DNA of 21,948 nucleotides from Methanothrix sp. (GCA_011620785.1 WOYM01000068.1:1-21948), one strand, 5' to 3'; shown: positions 7,776 to 15,240, numbered from the stretch's first letter. Translations and numbers: made by a program. The notes: a model not told the origin generated them from the sequence alone.

Positions 7776-8263
7776 CTACCGCTAATGGCAAGGATATGCT
7801 GGAAACCGTAGCCTCTAAGGTTCTGGAGGGCCTGGATAACGTCCTTGGGGTGATGCAGAGGGCGGCAGAAGATATCGCTAGCGGCAAGCCGCCTGAGGAG
7901 ATAGACATATCGGGCTTGCCCCTCTACATGGCCAGATCGAAGGAGGACCAATCCGGCCGGGTGCGGGGAGTGGTCTACGCCATGGATTATGATCAGTATA
8001 TGGAGATGCTGGATCAGGTGGCCACGAGTAGCGGCCTGTGTCTTGAGGAGCTCACAGAATTGGAGGTTAACCTTCCCCAGATGGAGTTCGGTGAGGACCT
8101 GGTCACCGGAGGCTTTGAGGACTTCAAGGGCATATGCGTGGAAAGGCACAACCAATGCATCCTGGAGCTGATGGAGGCGGTCTCCATTCTTTTGCAGAGG
8201 CGTGGCCTGTCCGTTGCCTGCATTCCCGATGAGGATGTCTTATTCTACCTCCCCCTGAAATGA
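7772..8263 (+). CDS. Hypothetical soluble acidic protein (163 aa)
   Basis: I do not recognise a family. The ATG at 7772 is preferred over the TTG at 7727 because GGAGAGGG (7760-7767) lies 4 nt upstream. The product is acidic and largely helical in appearance. Residues 1-40 look amphipathic (MLETVASKVLEGLDNVLGVM) and are followed by a Pro-rich turn (GKPPEEIDISGLP) and a mixed segment. There is no signal peptide, transmembrane helix or metal-binding cluster. A membrane methyltransferase-like gene follows after 35 nt on the same strand, so they may form an operon. Codon use matches the GC-rich neighbours, so it is probably a genuine lineage-specific gene. Confidence 0.6.
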   Translation: MTTANGKDMLETVASKVLEGLDNVLGVMQRAAEDIASGKPPEEIDISGLPLYMARSKEDQSGRVRGVVYAMDYDQYMEMLDQVATSSGLCLEELTELEVNLPQMEFGEDLVTGGFEDFKGICVERHNQCILELMEAVSILLQRRGLSVACIPDEDVLFYLPLK

Positions 8264-8298
8264 GGCCCTGAACAGATCCTTCCGGAGTTCGAGCAGAT

Positions 8299-8895
8299 AT
8301 GGGATCAGGTGCATTGGCCATGGCGGCGTATTTTCTGGTTTTTGCCTCTGTTCATAGCCTCCTGGCCGATCCCCGGTTCAAGAGATGGGCAAAGGAGAGG
8401 GCGTGCGGGGCGTTGGACCGCTGGGGGCGGCTGGCCTTCAATCTGCTGGCCCTGATTATGCTGCTGCCTTTCATCTTTATCCTCCTCTATCTGCCGGATG
8501 AGTTCATCTACATCGCTCCCTGGCCGGCTTTTGGGCTGATGGCCGCCGCCCAGCTCCTTGCGGCGGCCATGCTGCTTGTCACCCTTTTCCAGACAGGCGT
8601 TCTGGATTTCCTGGGGCTGGAGGGGCGGCCCCGTTCGGGCCGGGAGCGAGCTTTAGTGACCGGTGGCCTTTACTGCCACCTGAGAAACCCACTCTTCCTG
8701 TTTGCCATTCTCTTCCTCTGGAGCAGCCCGATCATGACCATGAATCTTCTGACCTTCAATATCATGGCCACATTCTACTTTTATCTCGGTGCCCTCCATG
8801 AGGAGAGATCCCTGAAAGAGGAGTTCGGAAAGGCATACGAGGAATATCGGCTGAGGGTGCCCATGTTCAGGCCTCGGTTTCGCTGCGAGGAATGA
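8299..8895 (+). CDS. Integral membrane methyltransferase-like protein (ICMT/NnrU type)
   Basis: A 198-aa protein with four or five hydrophobic segments (about 8-22, 46-66, 72-99, 128-152 and possibly 153-170). The C-terminal half carries the pattern of isoprenylcysteine carboxyl methyltransferase/PEMT-like membrane enzymes: LVTGGLYCHLRNPLFLF, then ALHEERSLKEEFGKAYEEY and RVPMFRP. These enzymes use SAM to methylate lipids or prenylated groups in the membrane; NnrU-like proteins share the fold. The substrate is unknown. Starts at 8299 and 8320 are both possible; neither has a strong ribosome site (GGAG 13 nt before 8299, AGGTG 11 nt before 8320). Confidence 0.75.
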   Translation: MGSGALAMAAYFLVFASVHSLLADPRFKRWAKERACGALDRWGRLAFNLLALIMLLPFIFILLYLPDEFIYIAPWPAFGLMAAAQLLAAAMLLVTLFQTGVLDFLGLEGRPRSGRERALVTGGLYCHLRNPLFLFAILFLWSSPIMTMNLLTFNIMATFYFYLGALHEERSLKEEFGKAYEEYRLRVPMFRPRFRCEE

Positions 8896-8997
8896 ACGGC
8901 CAGCAGAGATGGCAATATCCAAATAGCAAAAGCACCATACTCTTATTCGGATTTTTGTCATGCCCGGTCAAGGCCGGCTGAAGGAGGATTGGTCCCC

Positions 8998-9829
8998 ATG
9001 ATTTGACAAATGGTCAAAAAGCAAGAGATCAATTGACAACTCAGGGAAGTACGCCGCCCTGCACCTCGCACGTTTCGTATTCGTTGCATCTCTGATTCTA
9101 TCCTTATCCTCCGTCCTCCTCCGGGCGGAGAACGAGAGCGCAATAGATATCAAGCGCTCGGTCGCCTTTCCCGGAAACATCCGCGAGGGCCAGACCTCGC
9201 CCCGGCTGGAGTTCCCCCTTGAGTCTTATGAGAACGCCCTCCCCGGCAGCTACTGCCTGACAGCTCTTGTCAACTACACCTATCAGAAGGACGTGGCGGT
9301 GAAAGAGGATGATGACCGGCCGGAGAACCCGGACGTCTATTACTGGTACGATTCCCTCAGCCAGACAATTCCCATCGACCTGATTGTCGAGAGGAGAAGC
9401 GGTGCCCAGTTTGAGGTCCTAAATGTCACACCCACCTCCCTTCGGCCGGGCTCAGAGGGGAATGTGGTCCGGATAAGGGTGAAGAATGTGGGGGACGACC
9501 GAGCGTCGGATCTGGTCGCCCGTCACCGTCCGGAAAGCGGCCTGTATGTGAGCGTTGACGAGTCTCCCATCCCCACCCTTGTGCCCCAGGAGGAGGCAGA
9601 GCTTCTCTATAAGCTGGATGTCTCCAAGGACGCCCTTCCCGGCAAGAACTACCAGCTAAAAATCCTCTTCCAGTTCTCTGACAGCCGCAGGGATGACCTG
9701 ACCGACTGGGAGAACGCCTATCTGAGAATTGAGGAGGGAGGACGGGAATGGGCACTGGCCATTCTACTTTTTCTCGCCCTGCTGGCTGCAGTGCTGATCA
9801 CAGCCGTTCGCAGAAGGAAGAAGGGGCTG
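8998..9829 (+). pseudogene. Frameshifted NEW3/COG1361-type exported protein
   Basis: AGGAGG (8983-8988) lies 9 nt before ATG 8998, but that frame reads ATG ATT TGA. Removing one T from the TTT at 9002-9004 joins the start to a frame open from 9005 (M-I-D-K-W-S-K-S-K-R), leading into a hydrophobic signal segment (ARFVFVASLILSLSSVLL, codons about 9068-9121). The body has beta-rich NEW3-like repeats with N-glycosylation sequons (NYT, NVT), such as LNVTPTSLRPGSEGNVVRIR. A C-terminal transmembrane helix (WALAILLFLALLAAVLI) is followed by RRRKK. Such proteins normally partner an ABC ATPase and permease in exporter operons. No in-frame ATG exists upstream; the GTG at 9293 would skip the signal peptide. 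The downstream part is fused to ATPase sequence. Confidence 0.75.
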
Positions 9830-9932
9830 AGGGTCCTGGGCCGCCCCGTCTCTCGTGTGGAGGAGATCTACTCTCATATCGGCTATATGACCCAGCATAA
9901 GGCCCTTTATCCCGACCTGACGGTAGAGGACC
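9830..9932 (+). pseudogene. ABC-transporter ATPase internal fragment
   Basis: In frame with the NEW3 protein, the sequence changes to LRVLGRPVSRVEEIYSHIGY followed by MTQHKALYPDLTVEDL. This is the piece of an ABC ATPase between Walker A and the signature motif, containing the Q-loop glutamine (MTQ). Walker A, the LSGGQ signature, Walker B and the H-loop are all absent. Only about 35 of roughly 300 residues remain, so two deletions have removed the rest. The adjacent permease half makes the original order clear: exported protein, ATPase, permease. Confidence 0.75.
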
Positions 9933-10436
9933 TTGGGGACGCTGGAGAAGTTCATGGTCTCGCCCCTGAGCCAGGTGGAGATCGTCTCCGGCTACATCCT
10001 GGGCTTCAGCCTGGTGGCCATCATCCAGTCGGCAACCACTCTTTTGATCGTGATCTTTTTATTCGGCGTGCCAATGAAGGGAAGCCCTCTGGATGCTTTC
10101 GCCATCATCCTCTTGATGGGCGCAGGCGCACTTGCTCTGGGCTCGTTCGTATCCAACTTCGCTAGAAGCGAGTTTCAGGTGGTGCAGTTCATCCCCATTG
10201 TAATCATTCCCCAGATAGTGCTGTGCGGGGTGTTCTGGCCGGTTCAGTCCGTTCCGGGTTTCCTCCGCCCCATCTCCAACATTCTGCCCCTGACCTATGC
10301 CAGCGACGCCCTGAGGGCGATAATGCTCAAGGGAGCATCGTTGTATCAGATCTTGCCGGATCTCATCTTTTTGGGATCCTTCTTCCTGCTGATGTTCATC
10401 GCTGCCACGCTGATGCTCAAAAGAGAGGTGGGCTGA
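9933..10436 (+). pseudogene. ABC-2 type permease, C-terminal half only
   Basis: The 167-codon frame begins with GTLEKFMVSPLSQVEIVSGY, the cytoplasmic segment in the middle of ABC-2 permeases, normally preceded by about 170-200 residues including TM1. The remainder has five hydrophobic segments and the conserved ARSEFQVVQFIPIVIIPQI and LPLTYASDALR regions, ending in LKREVG. The protein lacks its N-terminal half and a functional start signal. The reading frame is intact, so the deletion may be recent. Function is presumably lost unless the fragment pairs with another transporter. Confidence 0.8.
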
Positions 10437-10486
10437 AGGCTGGCGGCATTAGCATGATACGGCAAATTGAGTGCCAGCTCGATTGC

Positions 10487-11320
10487 CTAGGCCAGCTTGC
10501 TTTTCACCTTGGCGTAAAAGCCGTCCTTTGCCGCCTTCACAAACCTGGCCGGGGTCTTGGCCTTGCTTATCACTATTGAATCCTTGGTGGATATGTTCGT
10601 CGAGCTCTGGCCGTCAACCACCACCAGCGCCTCCTTCTCAGGCAGCTTGAGCCGGACCTCGATGACGCTGTTCCCGGGCATCACCCAGGGGCGGCTGGAG
10701 AGCTTGAAGGGGGCCATGGGAACCAGGACTATGGCATCCACCCGTGGATCGACGATGGGCCCTCCAGCGGACATGGCATAGGCGGTGGAGCCGGTGGCAG
10801 TGGCTATGATCACCCCATCCGCCCGGAAGTCCTCCATCAGAGAGCCGTCCACCAGGATCTCGAACTCGATCATCTTGGCCGGGCTGGCAGTGATAAAGGC
10901 GATCTCATTAGTGGCACGGGGCATGCAGACCCCGTTCAATAGCAGCTTCAGCCGGGAACGCTCGTCCACCACGAATCCCGAAATCAGGCGCTTGATGGTC
11001 TCTAGAGCATCCGCCGGCTCCACATCCACTAAAAATCCCAGGGTGCCCATGTTTATCCCCAGGATTGGCACCGGGTCTGCCATCTTATGAATGGTCCTGA
11101 GTATGGTGCCGTCTCCTCCTATGGAGACAATGAAATCCACCTTTTGCCGTTCCATCTCCTGAACGGATGAGGGCGGCCTTCCAATCTTTAGGGCAAGATC
11201 CTCGTCTGCCAGGATCCGCACACCGCTATTCCAGGACTCGATCTCATCCATGAGCCTCTCTGCCAGCAAGACAGACTCCTCCTCCCTGCGGGAGACAAAT
11301 CCGATCTTAATCGCAACCAC
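10487..11320 (-). CDS. nadK: NAD kinase
   Basis: A 277-aa protein. The diagnostic NAD kinase motifs are present: GGDGT (68-72), binding the ATP phosphates; TNEIAF (NE at 138-139), contacting NAD; and ATATGSTAYAMSAGGP (173-188). It makes NADP from NAD and ATP or polyphosphate. The GTG start at 11320 lies inside the end of the upstream phosphatase gene (14-nt overlap), implying one transcript and coupled translation. In some methanogens (MJ0917 type) the IMPase-like phosphatase and NAD kinase are domains of one protein in this same order, so the pair here is the split form. The 3' end faces the degraded permease. Confidence 0.95.
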   Translation of the reverse strand: MVAIKIGFVSRREEESVLLAERLMDEIESWNSGVRILADEDLALKIGRPPSSVQEMERQKVDFIVSIGGDGTILRTIHKMADPVPILGINMGTLGFLVDVEPADALETIKRLISGFVVDERSRLKLLLNGVCMPRATNEIAFITASPAKMIEFEILVDGSLMEDFRADGVIIATATGSTAYAMSAGGPIVDPRVDAIVLVPMAPFKLSSRPWVMPGNSVIEVRLKLPEKEALVVVDGQSSTNISTKDSIVISKAKTPARFVKAAKDGFYAKVKSKLA

Positions 11321-12125
11321 CTTCGACGAGCCTCAGCAGATCCTCATGCCGCCGGCCGTTGGAGCCGACGAGACACCTCTTCTGCCACATGTCTCCTGCC
11401 ATATGGAGCTGGTTTCCATCTGAATCAGACACCCTTCCACCCGCCTCCTCGATGATCAGGCAGCCTGCAGCCACATCAACCACCCTCATCATTCCCCGCA
11501 GATCGACAAATGCATCCAGCCTGCCCGAGGCGACCAGTGCCATCTCCAATGAGGCGCTCCCTAAGGTTCGAATCCTCCTAACCCTGTCTCCAATTCCAAC
11601 AATCCTTCCTGTGTTAGGCCTGATGGTATAAGCAGAGATGCTGAAATTCTTGAAGTCCTCATTCCGGGATACGCATATCCTCTCTCCCGATCCGGCATAA
11701 GCTCCGCTGCCCGCTTCGGCATAGAATCTCTGCCCTCGAGCGAGATCATAAATATATCCCAACCGGCAGTCATCCCCGCTGATGTAGATTGATAGGGCGT
11801 AGAATGGTATGCCAGAAATGGCATTGAATGTTCCGTCCAGGGGATCGAGATGAAGGAAATGGTCGGGATTTTCGCCTATCGTCACCTCTCCCCTCTCCTC
11901 GCTCAGCACCAAAAAGCCCATGCCCGACGACTGCAACACATCCAGGACCGCATCCTCTGCTGCGCGGTCGATCACCTTGGTGGGAGTGCCGTCTGCACCC
12001 ATATTCACCATCTGCCCGCCGGACGCGGTGCCGATCATATCCCGGATAGAGGAGGCCACAGCTCTAGAGACGTCGTCGCAAAGCCCCAGAAGTCTGTTGC
12101 CGGAGGTGGAAAGTAGCTCGCTCAT
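11307..12125 (-). CDS. Inositol monophosphatase/FBPase/NADP-phosphatase family protein
   Basis: A 272-aa member of the Mg2+-dependent, lithium-sensitive IMPase superfamily. Metal-binding motifs are SEE (75-77), DPLDGT (94-99, followed by FNAISGIPFYALSI) and VVDVAAG (Asp217); GADGTPTKVID (43-53) is the N-terminal motif. The last motif has VVD where many members have W-D. Archaeal members hydrolyse inositol-1-phosphate, fructose-1,6-bisphosphate or NADP. Overlap with nadK suggests an NADP phosphatase acting opposite to the kinase, by analogy with the fused MJ0917 protein. That substrate is inference. The ATG at 12125 has a TATA box about 28 nt upstream, predicting a nearly leaderless mRNA. Confidence 0.9.
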   Translation of the reverse strand: MSELLSTSGNRLLGLCDDVSRAVASSIRDMIGTASGGQMVNMGADGTPTKVIDRAAEDAVLDVLQSSGMGFLVLSEERGEVTIGENPDHFLHLDPLDGTFNAISGIPFYALSIYISGDDCRLGYIYDLARGQRFYAEAGSGAYAGSGERICVSRNEDFKNFSISAYTIRPNTGRIVGIGDRVRRIRTLGSASLEMALVASGRLDAFVDLRGMMRVVDVAAGCLIIEEAGGRVSDSDGNQLHMAGDMWQKRCLVGSNGRRHEDLLRLVEGGCD

Positions 12126-12148
12126 CCCTCAAGACGTGGTGAGATCAC

Positions 12149-12156
12149 TATAAAAG
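12149..12156. promoter_or_regulatory. TATAAAAG, candidate divergent promoter
   Basis: TATAAAAG on the plus strand (CTTTTATA on the minus) lies about 28 nt from the IMPase ATG at 12125, the right distance for a leaderless or short-leader minus-strand start. Read on the plus strand it would start transcription near 12176 and give the small ORF/symporter mRNA a leader of about 70 nt. A symmetric TATA could serve both directions, with BRE elements choosing polarity. Confidence 0.45.
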
Positions 12157-12248
12157 CTCTCAGTTGAACACCCTCAGTTCAGAACGGTTAGCTTTATTAG
12201 ATCCTCAATCTGAACCATGCTCACACGTAACACTGTGGAGGGATTAAT

Positions 12249-12344
12249 CTGATCATAGGACTGCCGACGGAGACGTTCATAGGAATCATCATTGTACCAG
12301 TATTCATCTCGATTCTGCTCCTGATATGGGCTTTGAGGTGGTGA
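12249..12344 (+). CDS. 31-aa single-helix protein, putative symporter accessory subunit
   Basis: The frame is open from 12231 and ends TGG TGA at 12344. GGAGG at 12237-12241 is 7 nt before a CTG at 12249, the best start; there is no ATG, GTG or TTG in the frame. Translated from there it is 31 residues: a short IIGLPTETF head, one hydrophobic helix with a central proline (IGIIIVPVFISILLLIW) and a basic ALRW tail. Small one-helix proteins directly upstream of sodium:solute symporters are annotated elsewhere as symporter small accessory proteins, and the position here is exactly that. The stop lies 5 nt before the symporter ATG and overlaps its ribosome site. The non-AUG start is the weak point. 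Confidence 0.55.
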   Translation: MIIGLPTETFIGIIIVPVFISILLLIWALRW

Positions 12345-12349
12345 TAGAT

Positions 12350-13894
12350 ATGGATATTATCACTTTAGTTGTTGTTGCTGTCTATTTCATAGGGCTCATC
12401 GCCATTGGAGCCTTTGCCTCAAAGAAGATCAAAAACTCCGAGGACTTCTTAGTGGCGGGAAGGAACCTGGGATTCTGGACATTCACTCTTCTCGTGGTAT
12501 CCAGCATCTGCAGCGGCATGACCATTCTGGGAGTGGCGGGTCTGGGATATGCCACCGGCTGGCCGAGCATCTGGGAGCAGATATTCGTCCCCCTCTGCGC
12601 TGCGGTATGCATACTGTTCTTCGGCTCGAAGCTTCACGCAGTCGCCGCCAAGACCGGTTATGTGACCATGCAGGATTATTTTGCCCACCGCTTCTACAGC
12701 CCCCGGGGGATCAGAGGCACATCCGCCATAATCGGCGTTTTCATCTCCATCATCTATCTGGTGGGCCAGTACATCTCCATCAGCATGGTCCTGTCATGGC
12801 TATTCAAGATACCCTATCAGTGGGCGCTGGTGATCGGTGCGGTCATCGTCATGGGCTACACCATCCTGGGAGGGCTCTATGCCATTGGGATGGCCTCTTT
12901 GATCCAGGGGATGATGATTCTCTTGGGGGTGCTGCTCGTCGGTCCGACGGTAATCGATGCTGCCGGCGGATTGACCCATGTCAATACTGTCTTAGCGGAG
13001 ATCGATGTCAACATGACTCACCTGTGGTATCCCCAGGTCCACCCGCCCTATGCCGGCTATGCCTTCATGACCCCCATGTACCTGGTCTCATTCTTCTTCC
13101 TGCTCACCTTTGGCCTGGCAGCAGCTCCTCATGTGGTAAACAATGTGCTGGCCGCAAGAGAGGACCGGTACTTCAAGTGGGCTCCCCTTGCCGCTTTCGT
13201 CATCTATGCGGTGATCATGTATCTGTGCAAGATCACCGGATATGCCGCTCGATCGATGACCCAGGAGGGGATGATCGCCATGCCTACCGGGGTCTCCAAT
13301 CCTGCAGACTACTCTTTCATTGTGGCCTCGGAGTATGTCTTTCCGGGGATATTCGCCCCTCTGGTGGCGGTGATAGTCCTATCCGCAGTGATGTCCACAA
13401 CCGACCGGCTGATGCTGACCATAGGAAGCTATGTCAGCTGGGACATATACCGGCAGTTCATCAACAAGGAGGCCTCGGAGAAGTCGATCACCCTGCTCAG
13501 CCGGGCGGCAATAGTCGCCTCTACGGTTATCACTCTGTACCTGGCCTGGTCCAATCCCCCGGAGCTATTGGCCTGGCTGATCTGGATGGCCATCGGGGTG
13601 ATGCTGGCCTGCTTTGTAACACCGCTGTTCGCCGGGCTGTACTGGCGGCGGGCCACACGGGAGGGGGCTCTGGCCTCGATGATCCTGGGACTGGTGGGGA
13701 CGTTCGCCTTCAGCTATTATGCCAAGTTCATCGCCCCCATGCCCATGCACCCCAGCATGTACGGATTCGTCCTCGCAGTGGCAGCGATGATCCTGGTGAG
13801 CCTGGCCACGGCCAAGCCCTCGAAAAAGCTGCTGGATGAGACCCGGACAGGAATGTTCATCCGCGGAGAGGAGGAGCGAAAAACCAGGTCCTGA
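12350..13894 (+). CDS. Sodium:solute symporter (SSS family)
   Basis: A 514-aa protein from ATG 12350, preferred over ATG 12326 because GAGGTGGTGAT (12335-12345) is a good ribosome site before it and the first helix starts at once (MDIITLVVVAVYFIGLIAIG). There are about 13 hydrophobic segments. Family landmarks are SEDFLVAGRNLGFW after TM1, SGMTILGVAGLGYATGW in the unwound Na+/substrate region, TGYVTMQDYFAHRFYS, and IVLSAVMSTTDRLMLTIGSYVSWDIYR near the second Na+ site. Substrates in this family include acetate, pantothenate, proline and others. Acetate would suit an acetate-using methanogen, but nothing in the sequence decides this. It is probably translated together with the 31-aa protein upstream. 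Confidence 0.92.
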   Translation: MDIITLVVVAVYFIGLIAIGAFASKKIKNSEDFLVAGRNLGFWTFTLLVVSSICSGMTILGVAGLGYATGWPSIWEQIFVPLCAAVCILFFGSKLHAVAAKTGYVTMQDYFAHRFYSPRGIRGTSAIIGVFISIIYLVGQYISISMVLSWLFKIPYQWALVIGAVIVMGYTILGGLYAIGMASLIQGMMILLGVLLVGPTVIDAAGGLTHVNTVLAEIDVNMTHLWYPQVHPPYAGYAFMTPMYLVSFFFLLTFGLAAAPHVVNNVLAAREDRYFKWAPLAAFVIYAVIMYLCKITGYAARSMTQEGMIAMPTGVSNPADYSFIVASEYVFPGIFAPLVAVIVLSAVMSTTDRLMLTIGSYVSWDIYRQFINKEASEKSITLLSRAAIVASTVITLYLAWSNPPELLAWLIWMAIGVMLACFVTPLFAGLYWRRATREGALASMILGLVGTFAFSYYAKFIAPMPMHPSMYGFVLAVAAMILVSLATAKPSKKLLDETRTGMFIRGEEERKTRS

Positions 13895-13939
13895 ATTATG
13901 CGGTTGAGAAAACTCAGAATAGCCCAAAAGGTCGCGAGC

Positions 13940-13960
13940 AGCCCGGCAGCCGGCCGGGCT
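13940..13960 (+). terminator. GC-rich hairpin after the symporter gene
   Basis: AGCCCGGC (13940-13947), loop AGCCG, GCCGGGCT (13953-13960): a perfect 8-bp stem 46 nt after the stop. Only a weak T-stretch follows (TGTTCG), so it could be an mRNA 3'-end stabiliser rather than a terminator. Confidence 0.4.
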
Positions 13961-13984
13961 TGTTCGCCAGGGCTAAGCGATAAG

Positions 13985-13994
13985 ATCTAATATG
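13985..13994 (+). promoter_or_regulatory. TATA box of tRNA-Val
   Basis: ATCTAATATG is centred about 27 nt before the mature 5' end of tRNA-Val at 14017, normal spacing for an archaeal tRNA promoter. Confidence 0.45.
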
Positions 13995-14016
13995 ACGAGC
14001 AGATAGTAAAGGGGCA

Positions 14017-14090
14017 GGGCCCGTGGTCTAGCTGGTTATGACATCGCCCTTACACGGCGGGGATCACGCGTTCGAACCGCGTCGGGCCCA
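14017..14090 (+). tRNA. tRNA-Val (anticodon TAC)
   Basis: A full 74-nt cloverleaf. The acceptor stem is GGGCCCG/CGGGCCC with discriminator A, the anticodon stem TCGCC/GGCGG with loop CTTACAC (anticodon TAC), and the T-arm ACGCG-TTCGAAC-CGCGT. CCA is not encoded. It has no intron. The D-arm contains the AGCTGGTTA loop. A T-rich stretch follows immediately. Confidence 0.97.
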
Positions 14091-14105
14091 TCTTTTCTTT
14101 TTCCT
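14091..14105 (+). terminator. T-rich terminator of tRNA-Val
   Basis: TCTTTTCTTTTTCC directly follows the tRNA, as expected for archaeal oligo-T termination. The following stretch to 14229 holds no recognisable gene. Confidence 0.6.
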
Positions 14106-14229
14106 GTATTATATCAAGACCTCTCTAGATCAGGAGCATTGAGAGGATTCCAGCCAGGGCCATGGGCAGAAGGATGGACGCTGTCCGGTTGCCGAATTCT
14201 CTGCTTAAGCTTTAAGGCAAAAGGAGCCA

Positions 14230-14916
14230 GTGTCAGCAGGGATGGCAAAGCAGAAGGTCGGCGATAAGGTTCTAGCTTGCATTCGTATTCTGGAGGAGGA
14301 GTATGGCGTTCCCCGGCAGGATCATATCGATCCTCTGGACCTTTTGGTGATGACCATACTCTCTCAGAATACCAGCGATACCAACAGCTTGCGGGCGTTT
14401 GCCAATCTGAAGAGGGACTACGGGAATTATGAGTCGCTCCTTTTGGCCCCAACGGAAGAGGTGGCGGACTGCATCCGGGAGGGGGGTCTGGCGAATATCA
14501 AGGCCCAGCGGATACAGGAGGTACTCCTCAGCATAAAGAGGGACAGGGGGGCGATGGATATCCGCTTTCTGGGGGAAATGGACAAAGAAGAGGCCATGAG
14601 CTACCTCCTGAACTTGCCCGGCGTTGGGCCGAAGACGGCGTCTATCGTCCTGCTCTTTGCCTTTGGCATGCCGTTCATGCCCGTGGACACCCATGTATTC
14701 CGGGTCTCGCGGCGGCTGGGCCTGGTTACTGAAAACCTATCGCCGGAGAAAGCGCAGAAAGCCCTGGAGTGGATAGTTCCCCCCGAATGCTACCACTCCT
14801 TTCACCTGAACCTGATCCGCCACGGGAGGCAGATCTGCCGAGCCCGTGGGCCGAAGCATGAGCAGTGTGTATTGAGGGAGTGTTGCGACTGCTTTCTACA
14901 GGGCCAAAAGCCTTAA
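14230..14916 (+). CDS. nth: Endonuclease III-like DNA glycosylase/AP lyase
   Basis: A 228-aa HhH-GPD protein for base-excision repair of oxidised pyrimidines. The helix-hairpin-helix LPGVGPKTA (129-137) includes catalytic Lys135, and PVDTHVFRVSRRLGL contains catalytic Asp153. The C-terminal Fe-S loop is unusual. The classical C-x6-C-x2-C-x5-C pattern reads C203-x6-His210-x2-C213-x5-C219, with extra cysteines at 218 and 221. His may replace one cluster ligand, or C218/C221 may compensate. The start may be GTG 14230 or ATG 14242; a TTTAAG element at 14211-14216 would place transcription near 14240, favouring a leaderless ATG 14242. It lies between two tRNA genes. Confidence 0.92.
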   Translation: MSAGMAKQKVGDKVLACIRILEEEYGVPRQDHIDPLDLLVMTILSQNTSDTNSLRAFANLKRDYGNYESLLLAPTEEVADCIREGGLANIKAQRIQEVLLSIKRDRGAMDIRFLGEMDKEEAMSYLLNLPGVGPKTASIVLLFAFGMPFMPVDTHVFRVSRRLGLVTENLSPEKAQKALEWIVPPECYHSFHLNLIRHGRQICRARGPKHEQCVLRECCDCFLQGQKP

Positions 14917-14919
14917 ATG
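14911..14919 (+). promoter_or_regulatory. TATA box of tRNA-Glu
   Basis: CCTTAAATGA, centred about 30 nt before tRNA-Glu, overlaps the nth stop codon. It is the only AT-rich block at suitable spacing. Confidence 0.4.
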
Positions 14920-14944
14920 ATAGGAGAAACCACCCCCAATCCGC

Positions 14945-15019
14945 GCTCCGGTAGTGTAGCTCGGCCAATCATGTAGGACTCTCACTCCTTCGACTTGGGT
15001 TCAAATCCCAACCGGAGCA
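14945..15019 (+). tRNA. tRNA-Glu (anticodon CTC)
   Basis: A 75-nt cloverleaf. The acceptor stem is GCTCCGG/CCGGAGC with discriminator A, the D-region GTGTAGCTCGGCCAATCAT is typical of archaeal tRNA-Glu, the anticodon loop CTCTCAC (14979-14985) gives CTC, and the T-arm is TTGGG-TTCAAAT-CCCAA. The anticodon stem is TAGGA/TCCTT, so the outermost pair (14974 with 14990) is a U-U mismatch; the other four pairs are intact. No T-tract follows directly, unlike tRNA-Val. Accessory DNA starts right after it. Confidence 0.93.
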
Positions 15020-15240
15020 TGAATTTCCAGTCGAGCATCTTTCTATTTGCTCTTTCGAGAGGAACGCCGTTTTTCGGATTGACCACATCCTGGAAAGAGA
15101 TTATGAGGATTCTAGCAGAGATTTCAGAGAAAGGAAGTATTCGAGGAGTCGCAAGATCCAGTGGTCATGACAAAAGTATTATCTGCAAATGGGTTTATCC
15201 GGTCTATATAAAAGAAAGGCTCCATGAGATGCTTGTGAGT
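15020..15240 (+). pseudogene. IS1-type transposase N-terminal remnant
   Basis: The frame running out of the tRNA encodes RGTPFFGLTTSWKEIMRILA and then EISEKGSIRGVARSSGHDKS leading to CKW. This resembles the zinc-finger end and helix-turn-helix of IS1-family (InsA-like) archaeal transposases, which have FFGL and GSIRGVAR-TGHDK-TICRW. The N-terminal cysteines, everything after the HTH and the catalytic DDE part are missing. No terminal inverted repeats were found. The match is from memory of the consensus. Confidence 0.55.

Noticed and set aside
9293..10165. A single 290-aa protein from GTG 9293
   Set aside because: Its first part lacks the signal peptide encoded upstream, and after about 9932 it is an out-of-frame reading of the permease; it is a pseudogene chimera.
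12607..13839. 410-codon plus-strand frame inside the symporter
   Set aside because: It is rich in His, Gly, Pro and Arg and lacks hydrophobic segments; it is an off-frame reading of the symporter.
14114..14230. Short minus-strand stretch resembling a C-terminal membrane helix (SILLPMALAGILSMLLI)
   Set aside because: Only about 28 codons before stops on both sides and no family match; too little to call a gene remnant.
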